Origin: Leptodontidium sp. MPI-SDFR-AT-0119
Taxonomy: Eukaryota > Ascomycota > Leotiomycetes > Helotiales > Leptodontidiaceae
DNA length: 64,000 nucleotides
Direction: 5' to 3'
Assembly: GCA_020726505.1 (NCBI GenBank)
Contig: JAHLEZ010000004.1
Coordinates: forward strand, 186,001 to 250,000
This document shows, piece after piece, positions 11,546 to 23,118 of this stretch. The stretch's first letter is position 1. Each line of letters starts with the position of its first letter. The notes below the pieces were generated by a model. That model ran no database searches. It was given only the letters and a program-made list of their open reading frames with translations, and was not told where the DNA came from. The position numbers were made by a program, and so were the translations under genes.

Positions 11546-14091
11546 TCAAAGCATCTCCCCCTCATCAAGCAAATCCCATTTCCTAGCCACAAGCTTCTTA
11601 ACCTTCTTCGTCGGGCTACGACTCTCATTTCTTCCCTGCCCATTACCCTGGACGCTCATCCTCTCAAAAGCATCCTCGATACTCGCATCTGTATCTGGCG
11701 TATTACTCCTATCCCTACCCACTCTGCTCTCCCTCAACGGCATGCGTTTACTCGGGCTCTTGAGAACGACTTCCCGTCTCAACATCTCAACTTCGCGTCT
11801 TAGACGTTCATTTTCAATTTGTAAGTCGTCGATCTTGCCTGGTCCCGCATGAGCGTTCTCTTTATCTTCTTCCTGGATGTCGAGCCCAGGAGGAGGATCA
11901 GCAGCATCGATACTCCGCGTATAAATCTCCAGCTTCCGGTCAAGATGCTCATCATTTCTATCCTGCTCGGCTTGCCACGTAGCTTTCCACCTCGCTATCT
12001 CAGACTGTAGCCGTCCTTCCATCTCAGCATAACATTCCTCTCTGATCTCCTGTTCAAGTTCCATCATGCGATCAGCCATGCTCTCGAGATGGGCGTCCGT
12101 TTCCAGACGAGCTTTGTGCGCGGATAGGAGTTCGGAACGGAGACCGTCGATTTCCTCTGACATGCGGGCGATTTCTAGAGCGGCGATTTCCATGGTGCTG
12201 CGATCTGTGTCTGAGGGCGGAGAGCGGGGTGAGAAGTAGTGTGATGCGGTGGATTGGGCGAGGATGGTTGATGTTACGGATGGGATGCGAGGAACTGTTA
12301 TTTCTCTTGCGAGGGCGGAGTAGCGCAGGATTTGAGAGGTAGCGTTGAAGTCGCCGAGGGGGTCGGCCGTTACGATCATGACTGCTTTCTGGGGGTTGCG
12401 AGGAGGTGGGTGGGAATGGTGGTGGGAGGGTGTTGAGGGGATCGTTTGGTGGGATGTCGATGGGAAGGAGTTGGAGAAGAGAAGTTCGGTGAGTTTGCAT
12501 TGGCGGAAGGGGACGAGATTTGGCTGGGGGTGAGTTAGCAATCGGTTTCAATGTACTAGGAGAAATAGAGACATACTTTTGCTGAGGACGCTAGATCCGA
12601 TTGCATCTGTAGACATTGTCCAAGATACATAAGACTCTCGTTGATCTTGCCAGCCTCTGCCAAAGTAGCACCTTGTGTCTTTGCATCTCTCGCTCTCTCG
12701 CTTCCTGCAAGATCAACAATAGTCAATGCACTTCCTCCCCATTGATGTACCATCCTTCCTCTCCTCCTCTTCTTGACTTCAACGCAGAAGAAACCATGAC
12801 TGCGACTGGACACACTGTTTGATCCCGTACCAGCAACTCTGCGCTCATGTAACCCAGCTTCGAGAACCATCAATGCCTCTTTCATTGTCCCGCAGATAAT
12901 CTTCCTCAATCCAGCAACGACCTTGCGATCTGGAGATTGTTCTGTAGATTTGAAAAGCAGCGGTCTGCGTCTGAAGTCCTTCGCTGATTTGCCCGGTATA
13001 GCAGGCGTGAGGAGATCAAAGATTCGGTCATTATACACCTCATACATCGAAATCAAGATCGCATATTCGGCATTCGGATCCGCGTTTACAGTCAACTTGC
13101 TGATATCAGGATTCTGCGGCAGGACCGACGGTCTCTGAAGGACGGTTCGACGGGGTGTAGGTGGGATGTAGGAGGATTCGCCCTTGAGAGGAGATTTAGC
13201 AACATATCTCACTGCTTTAGCAAGCGTGGATTGCATGTACGAGGGGATATAGGAGGGGATGAAGGAGCCCGTAACTAAACAGGTATCAACTTCTTCGGAG
13301 TGGTTCTTCGTCCGACTTCGGGTCTGGATTCGGGATTCTGTGTCCGTTACGACTCTGATACTTTTTGGACTGTCGGTCTCAATGCCTAGCAAGGAGGGGT
13401 AGAGATCTTGTGAAGAGGCGTGAAGAGGAGCCTGGAGGCCTGAGGAAGGTACACGTACTACCATTGGGGTTGGAGCCCGGGAGCTTGCGCGGGAGGCAGC
13501 TGTTGGATCTCCGTACATTGTGTCGAGAAACATCTGCGCGGACATGACTTGTGCTTCTGATGGGTCAGAGGCTGCAACTGTAGCATGTAGAGAGGTGGTT
13601 GTGCTTGGATCGAGGATGTTATTCGAGATGGAGCGGAAGAGGACGTCGAGTGCAAGTTGGGTTAGGCCGCGTTGTGTCCGGGATCCTAGGATGGTATGGC
13701 TCTGTATTCAGTCAATTAGCACTGTATATCCCTCTGCAATGATATTATATACCTTCCCACTCCCCGTAACTCCCAGCGTAGCAAGCAGCGCATCTCTGCC
13801 CTCACTACCCTGGGGACCAAGAACACCTTCTACGAGCGGCAGAACGCCTGTTCCTTGAAAGAGATCCAGCTGTGTAGATTCCTCCTCGAAGACTTCCGTG
13901 AAAGCAAATTTCTCGATCGCGCGGCGACGGTTATCGTTTGGTGGATTGAGGGTGATGTGCGTGGGCGCTGCATCTTCGGATGTTTCTTCGACGGTGAGGA
14001 AACGGTCTGCTGTTGGTTGACCTGCTGGGGGAGGACGTAGACGGAGGTAGACTTCGAAGAGGGATGCTTTGGTTTTGGATTGGGACTCCAT
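11546..14091 (-). CDS. Kinesin motor protein, kinesin-6-like, 813 aa
   Basis: Exons: 13753-14091, 12577-13701, 11546-12523; introns of 51 and 53 bp, both in phase 0. The motor domain starts almost at the N-terminus. It has an N-terminal strand reading Tyr-Leu-Arg-Leu-Arg-Pro, a P-loop GVTGSGKSHT (107-116) split by intron 1, the switch I block NSVSSRSH (408-415), switch II VDLAGSER (442-449) and RQCKLTELL (495-503). About 210 residues separate the P-loop from EVYNDRIFDLL (near 334), far more than in conventional kinesins. A large insert there is typical of kinesin-6/MKLP-like motors, which act in anaphase spindle and cytokinesis. The tail is predicted coiled coil (~560-690, Glu/Arg/Leu heptads), then a basic, Ser-rich C-terminus with SPxK-like sites. 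ATP hydrolysis and microtubule motility are inferred from intact motifs; the kinesin-6 assignment is tentative. Confidence 0.9.
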
Positions 14092-15680
14092 TTTTGTGGT
14101 TGTTGTGAATTTGGGCTGGAGGTGGTGAGGATGGAAGCTGGTGATCTTGAGGTGTTGATGTTTTCGAGGTTGGCTGTTTTCGGCTAAGTTTGTTATTGGT
14201 TGGCAGAGCAACATTCGCTGCACTCCCAATGATGGATTACTGCAACATCATGGCGACTATCTCTCTTCATTTTAGTCAATTGGTATTGGTTATAAAATCT
14301 AAATAAATTGCTCATTCCTCACATTCGTACCCAGATTCCGAACAAATGCGAAATTTGAGCTCAATGGGGTCTTGCAGGCTAATTTACAAAGCGGCTCCTC
14401 CCCCAGCTTACCGGAAGCTCAGTCGCATCAAACATCCATGCAAAGCTCCAAGGAGTTCCTTCTGTACTGCCTAGGGAAGAGAGATTCCCTGAAATGTAGT
14501 TGCATTCTACAATGTTTTCCGTCTAGACTTCAACGTCGATGGCAGAGTGAAACAACGATTCCCCATCTCTTTAATCTCACCAACATGATATCCAACCTCA
14601 TGTATTTAAAAAGCCAATCTCGGATTCAAAATCACAACCCCTCGTCACCTAACGAAGACCGTGCCTACTGCCTCTTTCAGTCCAAGCACAAGTACAAGTA
14701 TGATACAAAAACAGAAGGAGTAAGAATTGCAAAATAGATCAAGAGACCCAAGAATAAGGTATAGTTGATAATTGATAAGCATCACACGGCAGAGCCTTTA
14801 CTGAGCTCGGAGTACCATAGAGAAAAGTGTGCGTTTCATCGTGTCTCTTATAGGGTATGTACTGTACTTACTTACTACAGCAGTAGATAGAGACATGCAC
14901 ACGGAGAAGGGGGTGTATATACTATGCACGAGAAGATTAACACCGACGAGGAAAGGGGAGCTAAGGTAAATACATGATCTAATCGATGGAGAAGCTTCAA
15001 TGGTAGGTACTCTCGGAATTGTAGGCCTTCCTTGATCTGCAGTGGGTCTAGGAATTACTGTTGTACGGTATGTAATTTGAGAGGAACGAGGGCTGCCCTC
15101 ATTTTCTTCTATATGCACTTCCCTCTGTTTTACTCTTTCTGTGTTGTAGAATATGTGTTGGCGTTTGTGCTTTTGTTGATTTCGATGTTGACGATTGATC
15201 ATATCGTGCTGGGTAAGTAAATATGAGCATCATGGCCGAAAGGAAATCAACATCAAATTGGGCCACATCAAAAGAAGGAGTAACCAAAAAGTGTGAAAGA
15301 CCATCTTTTGGATTCATCTACCACCTGCCTGTCTGTCGGTCTCGCTGATTGGCCGGCTTGCCAACCCACAACAAAAACCAATCCCAGCAGCTCCCTCGCT
15401 CCAGCAATCAACCAATGCAGTGCCGTGTCTAACATGACATGCAGCACCTCTATCCATGCTGTAATAGAAAAAAAGAACGCCGCTGATGAAAAAGTTCAAA
15501 AGTCGTCTGCTTCGTTCATGGATCTGCTTGTTCGCTGGAAAAACATCTCGTTGGTTCGTCGTATGATCGTCTCTCAATTCCCTACCATCCCTCTATCCAT
15601 TGCCTTACCCTCCAAGAAGGTCAGCCAGGCCACAGCCTTCCCCCCATTTCCATCCCCATCAACATTGCTTGGCGCATTTA
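14092..15680. other. Intergenic, 1.6 kb
   Basis: Kinesin 5' region plus the 3' side of the E2 gene. Short open frames on both strands (for example 15293-15721) show no domain and overlap each other; I see no gene. Confidence 0.5.
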
Positions 15681-16440
15681 CTACTTCTTGCCTTTGGCAT
15701 ATTTCTCGGTGTAATCTCTAGCCTCTTTATCGAACTGCTTGCGATCCTCCTTGAACTTCTGAGCGGCACCCTGCTCGACAGCATCATCCGGGACGGGCTC
15801 CATCATGAGTTGCTGGGTGGCGGTGAGGACGCTCAGGATCTTGCTGCTGGGTTTCCAGGCGTCGGCCTTGAGGATACCGATGCACATACTGCCGTGCTCG
15901 TCGAAGGTTACGTTGGGGTGGAAGATGCGAGTCTTGAAGGAGATCTTGGGTGGCTTGAAGGGGTATTCGTGGGGGAGTGCGAGGAGGAGGGTGAATTTGC
16001 CGCCCTGTAGGAAGAGGGAGAGTTAGTTATTGGTGCTTGGTTTTGGGAGAGGTGGAGGGGAGGGAGCTGTCGGAGGGGACTTCGCGAGGGGACTACATTC
16101 TGTGGCCAGAGGTCCTAGGGGGATGAGAAGGGAGACGTACAGCGTATGGAGAACCATCGGGACCGTCCATGACAATATTCCAATTATGGATATTGGCTTC
16201 GTCTACGAGGGTGACTTTGATACCAGCAGGAGGGTGCTCGGTGACTTCTGCCAACTCCTATTATATACCAGATCAGCATATTTCCTCAGCCTTAGGTCCT
16301 CTGCCTTGCGTTCAGAGTCGAACTCCAATTCCAGCCTCAGATGGGCATATCATGCGGGTATGTCCAGTCCATTCTAGTCCTCTTGTGCCATCATGTAGTG
16401 TATGACCAACCTTTGCAATTCTCTTCTGCGAACTACCCAT
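15681..16440 (-). CDS. Ubiquitin-conjugating enzyme E2, 156 aa
   Basis: Exons: 16411-16440 (ten codons), 16141-16257, 15681-16004; introns of 153 and 136 bp. The UBC fold is complete. The N-terminal helix starts Met-Gly-Ser-Ser-Gln-Lys-Arg-Ile-Ala-Lys as in Ubc4-type enzymes. The PxxYPFKPPKISF strand is present, then HPN at 78-80 and the catalytic Cys90 in a Gly-Ser-Met-Cys-Ile-Gly context. The second half (Trp-Lys-Pro-Ser-Ser-Lys, Asp-Arg-Lys-x-Phe) is closer to UBE2L/UbcH7-type enzymes than to Ubc4. Role by family: accepts ubiquitin from E1 as a Cys thioester and passes it to substrates through an E3 ligase. The first donor (GTTGGT) is weak, but the resulting N-terminus fits the family. The C-terminus is Lys-rich. 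A housekeeping gene; the orthology group is uncertain. Confidence 0.92.
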
Positions 16441-17255
16441 ATTGGCGGTTTGGTTGTGTTTGCTTGGTCTTGGTGGTTCGAATCGTTCGGCTTGGAGGGG
16501 TAGCTTGTTGCCTCGTGAGGGGTTGCTGATGGCGCGTGAGAAGCTGTGAAGAGTGAGCTGGTTGTTCAAAGAGATAAAGTAGCATCTGGGGAGTAGACTT
16601 ACTTGTAGAGAGACCTTGAAGAGATATTGTAAGTAGCAAGTGGTGGGTTGTTGGTGGAAGAAGAAGAAGAAGATGTGATGGTGTTTTGGTTTCGAGAGAG
16701 GTGCAGAGGCAGCTGAGTGCTGGCTGGCCGAAGACCCTTGTCGCGGGGCGCTAATGTGGGCAGAGGATGAGCTGGGCTGGACCAGGCAGAGCGGCGAGGC
16801 TGAAGGCTGCGGTGAAGCCAAGCGAAGGTGGAGGGTTTGGAATCAACAAAGGTGGCTTGGATGGAATCAACTGGATTGAACAATTGTGTTCATTTGTCTT
16901 GATTGATTTCAAACGAACTAGGTTTTGGGCAACGGGGATGGTCTATATTTCATTTCCCCCAGAAAGCTATGCCAATTGCTGGGTAGGAGAGTTAGAGAGT
17001 AGAGACAGGTAGGAATGCAAGTCTCAAGCTCTCAAAGCTTCCTGATCAGTCAGTAAGAGCTTCTGCACCACATGAAACTCTTTCAAATATCACCATAACA
17101 CAGACACCATGCAGAGGCGGAGTAATAACCAACTTGAGCCCAAATGCAACACCGACTTTTATTCTCAATCATACATACAAAGCCGGGGCCGGGTATCCTT
17201 CCCAACGCCAATTCAAACACAAACACAAATCCACCCCTCGCTTTCTCCCTACCAA

Positions 17256-18021
17256 CTATTCCCTCTGCAAGACAACCACCAGTCCCATAATACCCAGCAT
17301 GACAGTCTTCAACCAAGGATGTTCGCTCAGGAGGATGGTTACGTAGCCGACGAATGGGATGTAGGCTACTACGCTGCCGATGATGTCTTTGCGCTCAATG
17401 TAGTCCTGGCCGCGGGCGTACAGTTCCGTGTCGTCTGCTACGTTGTTGTCGCCTTTTGTGAGGAGTTTGGCATCGTCTCTGGAGGGGTGTTAGTGCTGTC
17501 TGTTGCAGAGTTGTATATCTGTAGCTATGGCCTAGCAGAGCATAGCCATATCAAACACCAAGTCCTCCTGTAAACAGTCGAATAGTCTGACCCATAGCAA
17601 TAGCGATAACCATATCCAAGCAATTCCAAAACCAAGTCCTCTTGTACCCAAATGAAAGTTCAAGCCCACCCCTCCAATCCAATTCCATCCAACATCCAGC
17701 AACGTTTAGAAGAAAAAGTACTCACCCAGCCCCAAATTTCCTAACAAGCCTATGCACAATCGGAATGTCCTTCCCCTTAACATTATACACCACAATCTCT
17801 CCAACCTTGGTCTCCTCGAAGTAATTCCTATTCCATAAGAACAACAAATCGCCTCGTTGGAAAGCGGGTTCCATGGAGCCCGAGAGGACGACGACGATGG
17901 GCGACGGCGAGTCGGCGATCACGGAGAGCCCTTTCCACATCATGAAGGCGGTCGAGAGGATCAGGGCAAAGTTGAGGAGTTGCGCGGCTGCTTGCCGGGG
18001 GTTTTGGAGCGCGGAGAGCAT
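17256..18021 (-). CDS. SEC11: Signal peptidase complex catalytic subunit SEC11, 172 aa
   Basis: Exons 17726-18021 and 17256-17478, one 247-bp intron (GTGAGT...CAG). The start at 18021 gives the canonical Met-Leu-Ser-x-Leu-Gln-Asn-Pro-Arg-Gln N-terminus; an upstream in-frame ATG at 18087 is less likely. One N-terminal membrane anchor (about 14-36) is followed by the S26 peptidase core. Ser49 lies in SGSMEPAF, His90 in IVHRLV, and Asp109 in LLTKGDNN, the three catalytic residues of eukaryotic SEC11. A second hydrophobic stretch lies near the C-terminus (about 140-170). It removes signal sequences from secretory proteins on the lumenal side of the ER. Length and motifs match fungal SEC11 exactly, with nothing unusual. 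Confidence 0.96.
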
Positions 18022-18995
18022 GGTTGGTGGTCGTGAGGAGGGGAGGTATCTGCTGGATTGGAGGGAGGGAATTGGACTGGAGCGCAAAGGTAGATAGATT
18101 CGTTCGCAGTTGCTGGGGATCTTGATGATGGAGAAGGTGAGATCGATTTCGTGCGTGTCCAGAGGCTGAGGAATTGTCGAGGCAGCCTTTAGGATTTGCT
18201 GGTGGACAGGTGGTCTTGGTCTGGTAAGCTCGACTGTATGTTTAGTTTGGGGTGGTTGATCTTCGGTTTGGAGTTGTGGACACTTGGAGGTGCGGAATTA
18301 TGCGCGATTTGTGCATGGCGCGCATAATTTTAAGCTTTTATGCAGGGTCCAGCTTTATCTCCAGCGACAACAGGCGATGTTTGGGAAGCTCAACTTGATC
18401 TCATCAACACCGCCAGCACCGAATTCACTTTGATGGGGTGTAGAAGATCCTCCCACCTGCATTCTAATTCCTTTTGGTAACTTGGCCCATGTCTGCAAAG
18501 ACCTGTCCGTCCACCATCACTGACTGCACAACATACAAAAGCCCGGAGTTAGACTGTTAACACTGGGAAGTCAGGCTGGGTAGAATAGCTACATATATAT
18601 AATGAGGTATGTTTCTATGCCGGTGTTGTGTCAAAGACCGTCTTCACGATATCCAAGGCCTGGCTTGGGGATGTACGGAGTGAGGCTATGGATCCAATTT
18701 GGATCTTGAAGGGAGATCTCAACTTGTAAACATCCCGAGGTCTGCTAAATTTCGCACTTCGCTAGGCGGTCCCTTTTATTAAACTCAGTGAGAGACCCAT
18801 AATATAGTTTCTCGTTTTATTTTCTTGGAGCGGAAAGGTAATCACGTTGTTTCAATTTCTCGTGCTCCCTTGTGGGTTGAGGGGTTGGCTCTATGTGCTC
18901 TTTCAAGCAGGATTCTCCCAAAAGTCTGAGACTCCACGCTTGACACGCATTAATTGAATATTTCCAATTTAAATTATCTAGGTCTTGCTATCCAT
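18022..18995. other. Intergenic, 1 kb
   Basis: 5' region of SEC11 and 3' flank of the WSC gene. No gene seen. It contains the inverted repeat at 18296-18329. Confidence 0.5.
18296..18329. repeat. Perfect 11-bp inverted repeat, 12-bp spacer
   Basis: Arms AATTATGCGCG (18296-18306) and its reverse complement (18319-18329) are perfect. It sits ~275 bp upstream of the SEC11 start. It could be a hairpin or a binding site for a dimeric factor; no known motif is recognised. Confidence 0.8.
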
Positions 18996-21900
18996 CTATA
19001 CAGTATAGGCAGCCGGGAACGTAAAAGCAGCCACAGACAGAGGCCCATTGGCAACAAGCAAATCAAAGGAGATTCGCTGTGGTGTGCCCACTGGCAGCTG
19101 AGCTTCGATTAAAGGAATAGCAGCGGCACGATACGTCAACACCTGTGCTTGTCTTGCAGCAAAGAAATCCGCTCTCCAGTTCTGAAAAACTGTCTGCCAT
19201 GGGCCGGCTGCAGGTACCCAAACGGCCGGGGAGTTGGAGTGGGCAGTGCTAGATGAGTTTCAGCGTCAGCGATGGGAAACTTGATGTTGCAGGCCGAGGA
19301 CTTACAGATAGGCATGGAATCGGTTAAAAGTAGCCGTGTACGCGTCCGTGACATCTCTTCTGCTCAGGTACTGAAAGACGAGCGAGACGAGGCGCAGTTT
19401 CTTGAAAACTTCTTGGTAGTCTCCGGCTGGTACTCTGAGGGGGCTTGGATCTGTTGGTATGCCCGCATGAAGGACCTGTCCAGAAAAGTCAATAACTCGA
19501 AGTCCGGAAATTAAAAGGATAGAGCAGAACACACCCAAGTTTTGGCCTGATTTATGTGCTTTTCTAAGATGAAGAACTCGTGAAACCGTTCGACTCCGTT
19601 GTCGATAGGCATATTGTCAGCGGCCTTCCACCAGGTGAGCTGTGAAGCGAGATTTTGAACCGAATTGTCAGCGTCTGGTTCGTTCCTCACCTCCCAAAAG
19701 GCAAGTGAGAGGTCATTGCAATTGGCGATACCTTCTGCAACAACCCACTTCAGGAAGCTGGACACGAAGTGTTTTTCGAAAACATGCTCGGCTAGGGACC
19801 TCGTTAGCTGGGTTTCTCGAGGCGGAGGAATGCTTAGTGCTGTACGTACTATGATATTCGTTCAAGTTTACGCCTGAGTATGACTGCCTTGTCGCATGTG
19901 GCTGTATCCCCCAGCTGCAGAAGCCGTTAGGGATATTCAATGGAATGAGATCCATGTCTAAGAATTTAACAATAGGCAATGCCTCGGCACCTGTCGGGTT
20001 GCCATTTGCGTCAAGGATAAGCGAGGGGTTTGTTGATGGGTGGGGGATCCATTCATCGCTCCATAAGAAAGGACAGTATGGTTGTAAATTCTTGATGGTG
20101 ATGAATCGTTCTTCCAAGATGCCACGCTTCTCCAGATTTCCATCAGCTCCGTCTCCATCACCTTCTGTGGTTTCATCATATTCGACTCCAACCAAGCAAC
20201 GGTCGTCACAGATTAATGCTCTGTTTTGAATGCTGGCAGTAGGTGTGTAAGTACACGCTGACGTCGTGCTCGTAGATGATTGGGAAGAAGTTGTGGTGGT
20301 AAAGGTCGGGGTCTCTCCCCCTGAATTGCCTCCGCCGGGGATCACTGCAGCAGCGAAAGCGGCAGCAAGGAGACCTAGAATACCGAGACCGGAAGCAATA
20401 GCAACAGCCTTTGGTTCTTGTTAGTGCATCGTTTTGGGGGGTATCTGGGAACTAGAGTTAGTCTCACCACCTGTCCTGCTGCGACAGCATTTGTAGCAGC
20501 ACCAGCGGCTACTTGGGCAATCTCCGCAACAATGAGATTGTCTACATATAAAATGTTAATATGGAATGGCACTGTATAAGAAAGACACAGACTCACCAAC
20601 ACTTCCGTATTGAGTCAATTCTTGCACGCTAGCCTAAGGATTATTAGAGTCAACCCTTAGCTTCTCAACTCAGCAGACTCACAATGCTTCCCTCGACTGT
20701 TGCTTCGACGTAGGCTAATGGCTGCATTTCAATAGCAACAGTTTCGCCTCCCCTCAGTCTGATAGCTAGTATTATTATGTCAGAATTGGGAGCCCAAAGA
20801 GGTACGGGGTGACCTACAGCCTACGCGGTTGGTAAAAGCCTCTAACGCAGCAATGTCTTCTTCGACAACTGCGTATGCTTGCGTGGCGGTGAGAGCTCGA
20901 GATGCTTTCACGCTCCGCTTTCCATTTGTCGAAGCTTCGTTCTGGATTGCCTGCCTCCAAACCTCGACGTCGTTGTTCAATTTCGTCATCAAGGCTTGAT
21001 ACTGCTCAATCAAGACCAACACAGCCTCACGGGACAGTTCTTCGGGCGATTTGTACAACGAGTTCTCGTAGACATTTGCAACCCACGTACCTCCGCAAAG
21101 GTGTGCACTATCACCAGCACACGCTGCATCGCAATGGGATTCGTCGACCTTGCTATTCGTTAAGGTGTTACCCCAGTAACATTCTCCATGGAATTCAATA
21201 GCCACGTATTTGAACGATGAGCCAGCAAGCCCAATACACTTCTCCACTGTCATGCTGGGGTCGTCTGTTGTATGGCCCGAAGATACAAGGCGAGGCTTGG
21301 AACTGTCTTGATAGCAACCTCGACTTTGAAAGTTCCCAAAGCCGGCTAGAACAGTTGGAGGGGAAAAGTTTTCATTTTGGTAGAGATTGGCTGCCCACTA
21401 GATGACAGAAGAGTTAGTAAATTGAAGATACTATATTTTAAGGGCAAAGAGAACGGGGACAGAAAAGCAAACCATTACTTACAGTCCCTCCGCAAAGCGT
21501 TTTGCTGTCACCAGCGCATGCGGCATCACACCGATCATCCGACACTTGAGATTGAAATAAAGTATTGCCCCAGTAGCACTCCGAATGGAACTCGACGGCT
21601 GCGTATTTGGAGGATCCTGCAAGACCAACGCATTGAGCAACAGTCATGCCAGCGGCGTCAGTAAAGCTACCAGAGTTCAATAAACGAGCATTAGAATCGT
21701 CTGCGAAACATCCTTGGCTGCGGAACGATCCCGAACTTTGTACTAATATCGGCTTCTCTGTATATGCCTCGTTGAGGTATATGTTGATGTGATGATCGCC
21801 TCCACACAAGGAAGAGGAATCTCCTGAGCAAGGCATATTGCATCCGGATGATTGCTGAGTTGCGATTGAGGATAGCTCGTTACCGAACCAGCATTCCTCT

Positions 21901-23118
21901 CCATACTCGACGCCTGCATACTTGTAGCCAGCTGCCGCTTGAACGCATTCCTCAATAGTCAACCCGGTAGTAGTTGCGTGGTAGTTGTTGAGGGTTCGCA
22001 CATCCACTGTGTCGGAATAACATCCTTGGCTACGAAAAGATCCGGAACTTTGTACCAATGTCGGCTTCTCTATGTATGCCTCGTTGAGGTATATATTAAT
22101 ATGAAGATCCCCACCGCACAGTAAGGATGAATCTCCTGAGCAAGGCATATTGCATCCAGATGATTGCTGAGTTGCGATTGAAGAAAACTCGTTGCCGAAC
22201 CAGCACTCCTCGCCGTACTCGACGCCTGCATACTTATAGCCAGCTGCCGCTTGAACGCATTCCTCAATAGTCAACCCGGTAGTAGTTGCGTGGTAGTTGT
22301 TGAGGGTTCGCACATCCGCTGTATCGGAATAACATCCTTGAGATTTCCAGCTTCCGATTTGGATCGTCTCGGTAGGGACTGGAATACAACCTTTGGCAGA
22401 GCATTGCTGACCGCTTTTGCAAACATAACTTGACGAAGAGCCTTCGCTACCGCAGCAGATGTCCCCGGCGCTCGAGTCCGCGCAGAACTTTCCGCTGTAT
22501 TTCCTGATCAGTAGGCCCCTCCAGTGGCTGACGCAAGTTCACTTACCAACAAGATTTCCCAATCGGACAGACATAATTTGCCATGGGGCATGTAAATTGA
22601 TCATTTGAAATACAGGATACACTATACTCGCTACTATCCAAGCCCCGGTTGTAGACACAGTGGGTGTTTGAAGGGCATGACACGGGGAATGTCAACCCTT
22701 CATCACAACACATGGTTCTGCCCTCGGGCTGGCAATAGCCAATTCCGTCTTGCCAAACAACGCAAGTCCATTTGGTATTTGCATCATTGTCTGGGTGAAA
22801 CAGTGAGTATAACGATCGAGTGGGTAATGGATGTTACATACATGTTGCTGCACAACCAAAGTCATTATCATACGTCGTATACGATCCGTCGCAGTTCAAA
22901 CATGATGCCGATCTTGTCTTTAGATTGGAGCGAGCATAACGCGGAGTAGAGACCGTACTTGGAGGTAGCCGCAAGAAATCCGGCAAAGGTAATGATACAT
23001 TTGTATGGGAAAGCCCTGGGGCAGCCAAAAACACAATCGTGAGGAGCCTGTATAATGGGAATGTCGAGGAGCAGAACATCGTGGCAAACGTAGAGCAATG
23101 AAGCTTCATTTTCACCAT
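18996..23118 (-). CDS. Secreted/surface protein with four WSC domains, 1181 aa, 11 exons
   Basis: Exons: 22842-23118, 22547-22790, 21483-22494, 20818-21397, 20683-20765, 20597-20633, 20468-20541, 19850-20408, 19535-19791, 19306-19475, 18996-19248. All junctions are GT-AG and in frame. The start may be 23118 or the inner ATG at 23079, which gives a cleaner signal peptide. A Cys-rich region (~80-225) is followed by four WSC domains beginning near residues 228, 332, 436 and 540. Each shows the GCY/F...CxxxA...Y.GvE...CwfGN...C...CsGD...LCGG pattern; WSC is a putative carbohydrate-binding module of wall sensors and fungal hydrolases. Domains 1 and 2 are near-identical. Then come a helical Glu/Gln-rich segment (~640-690), a 24-residue hydrophobic Ala/Gly/Leu segment (770-793) and a Ser/Thr linker. 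The unassigned ~370-residue C-terminal part includes an FCSWGIQPHATRQSYSG motif. No catalytic signature is recognised. Likely cell-wall associated. Confidence 0.85.
21716..22340 (-). repeat. Tandem 312-bp coding duplication (WSC units)
   Basis: Two adjacent 312-bp (104-codon) copies with a constant 312-bp offset (for example AACCCGGTAGTAG at 21961 and 22273). Blocks over 100 bp differ at only a few sites. Each copy encodes a WSC domain plus linker. The unit is a multiple of three, so copy number can change without a frameshift. Confidence 0.9.

Noticed and set aside
6913..14091. Secondary-metabolite cluster around the A-T-R reductase
   Set aside because: No other biosynthetic, transport or regulator gene is adjacent; the next gene is a kinesin.
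15293..15721. 142-codon plus-strand frame next to the E2 gene
   Set aside because: Overlaps the E2 3' end in antisense, has no domain, and competes with other frames of equal quality.
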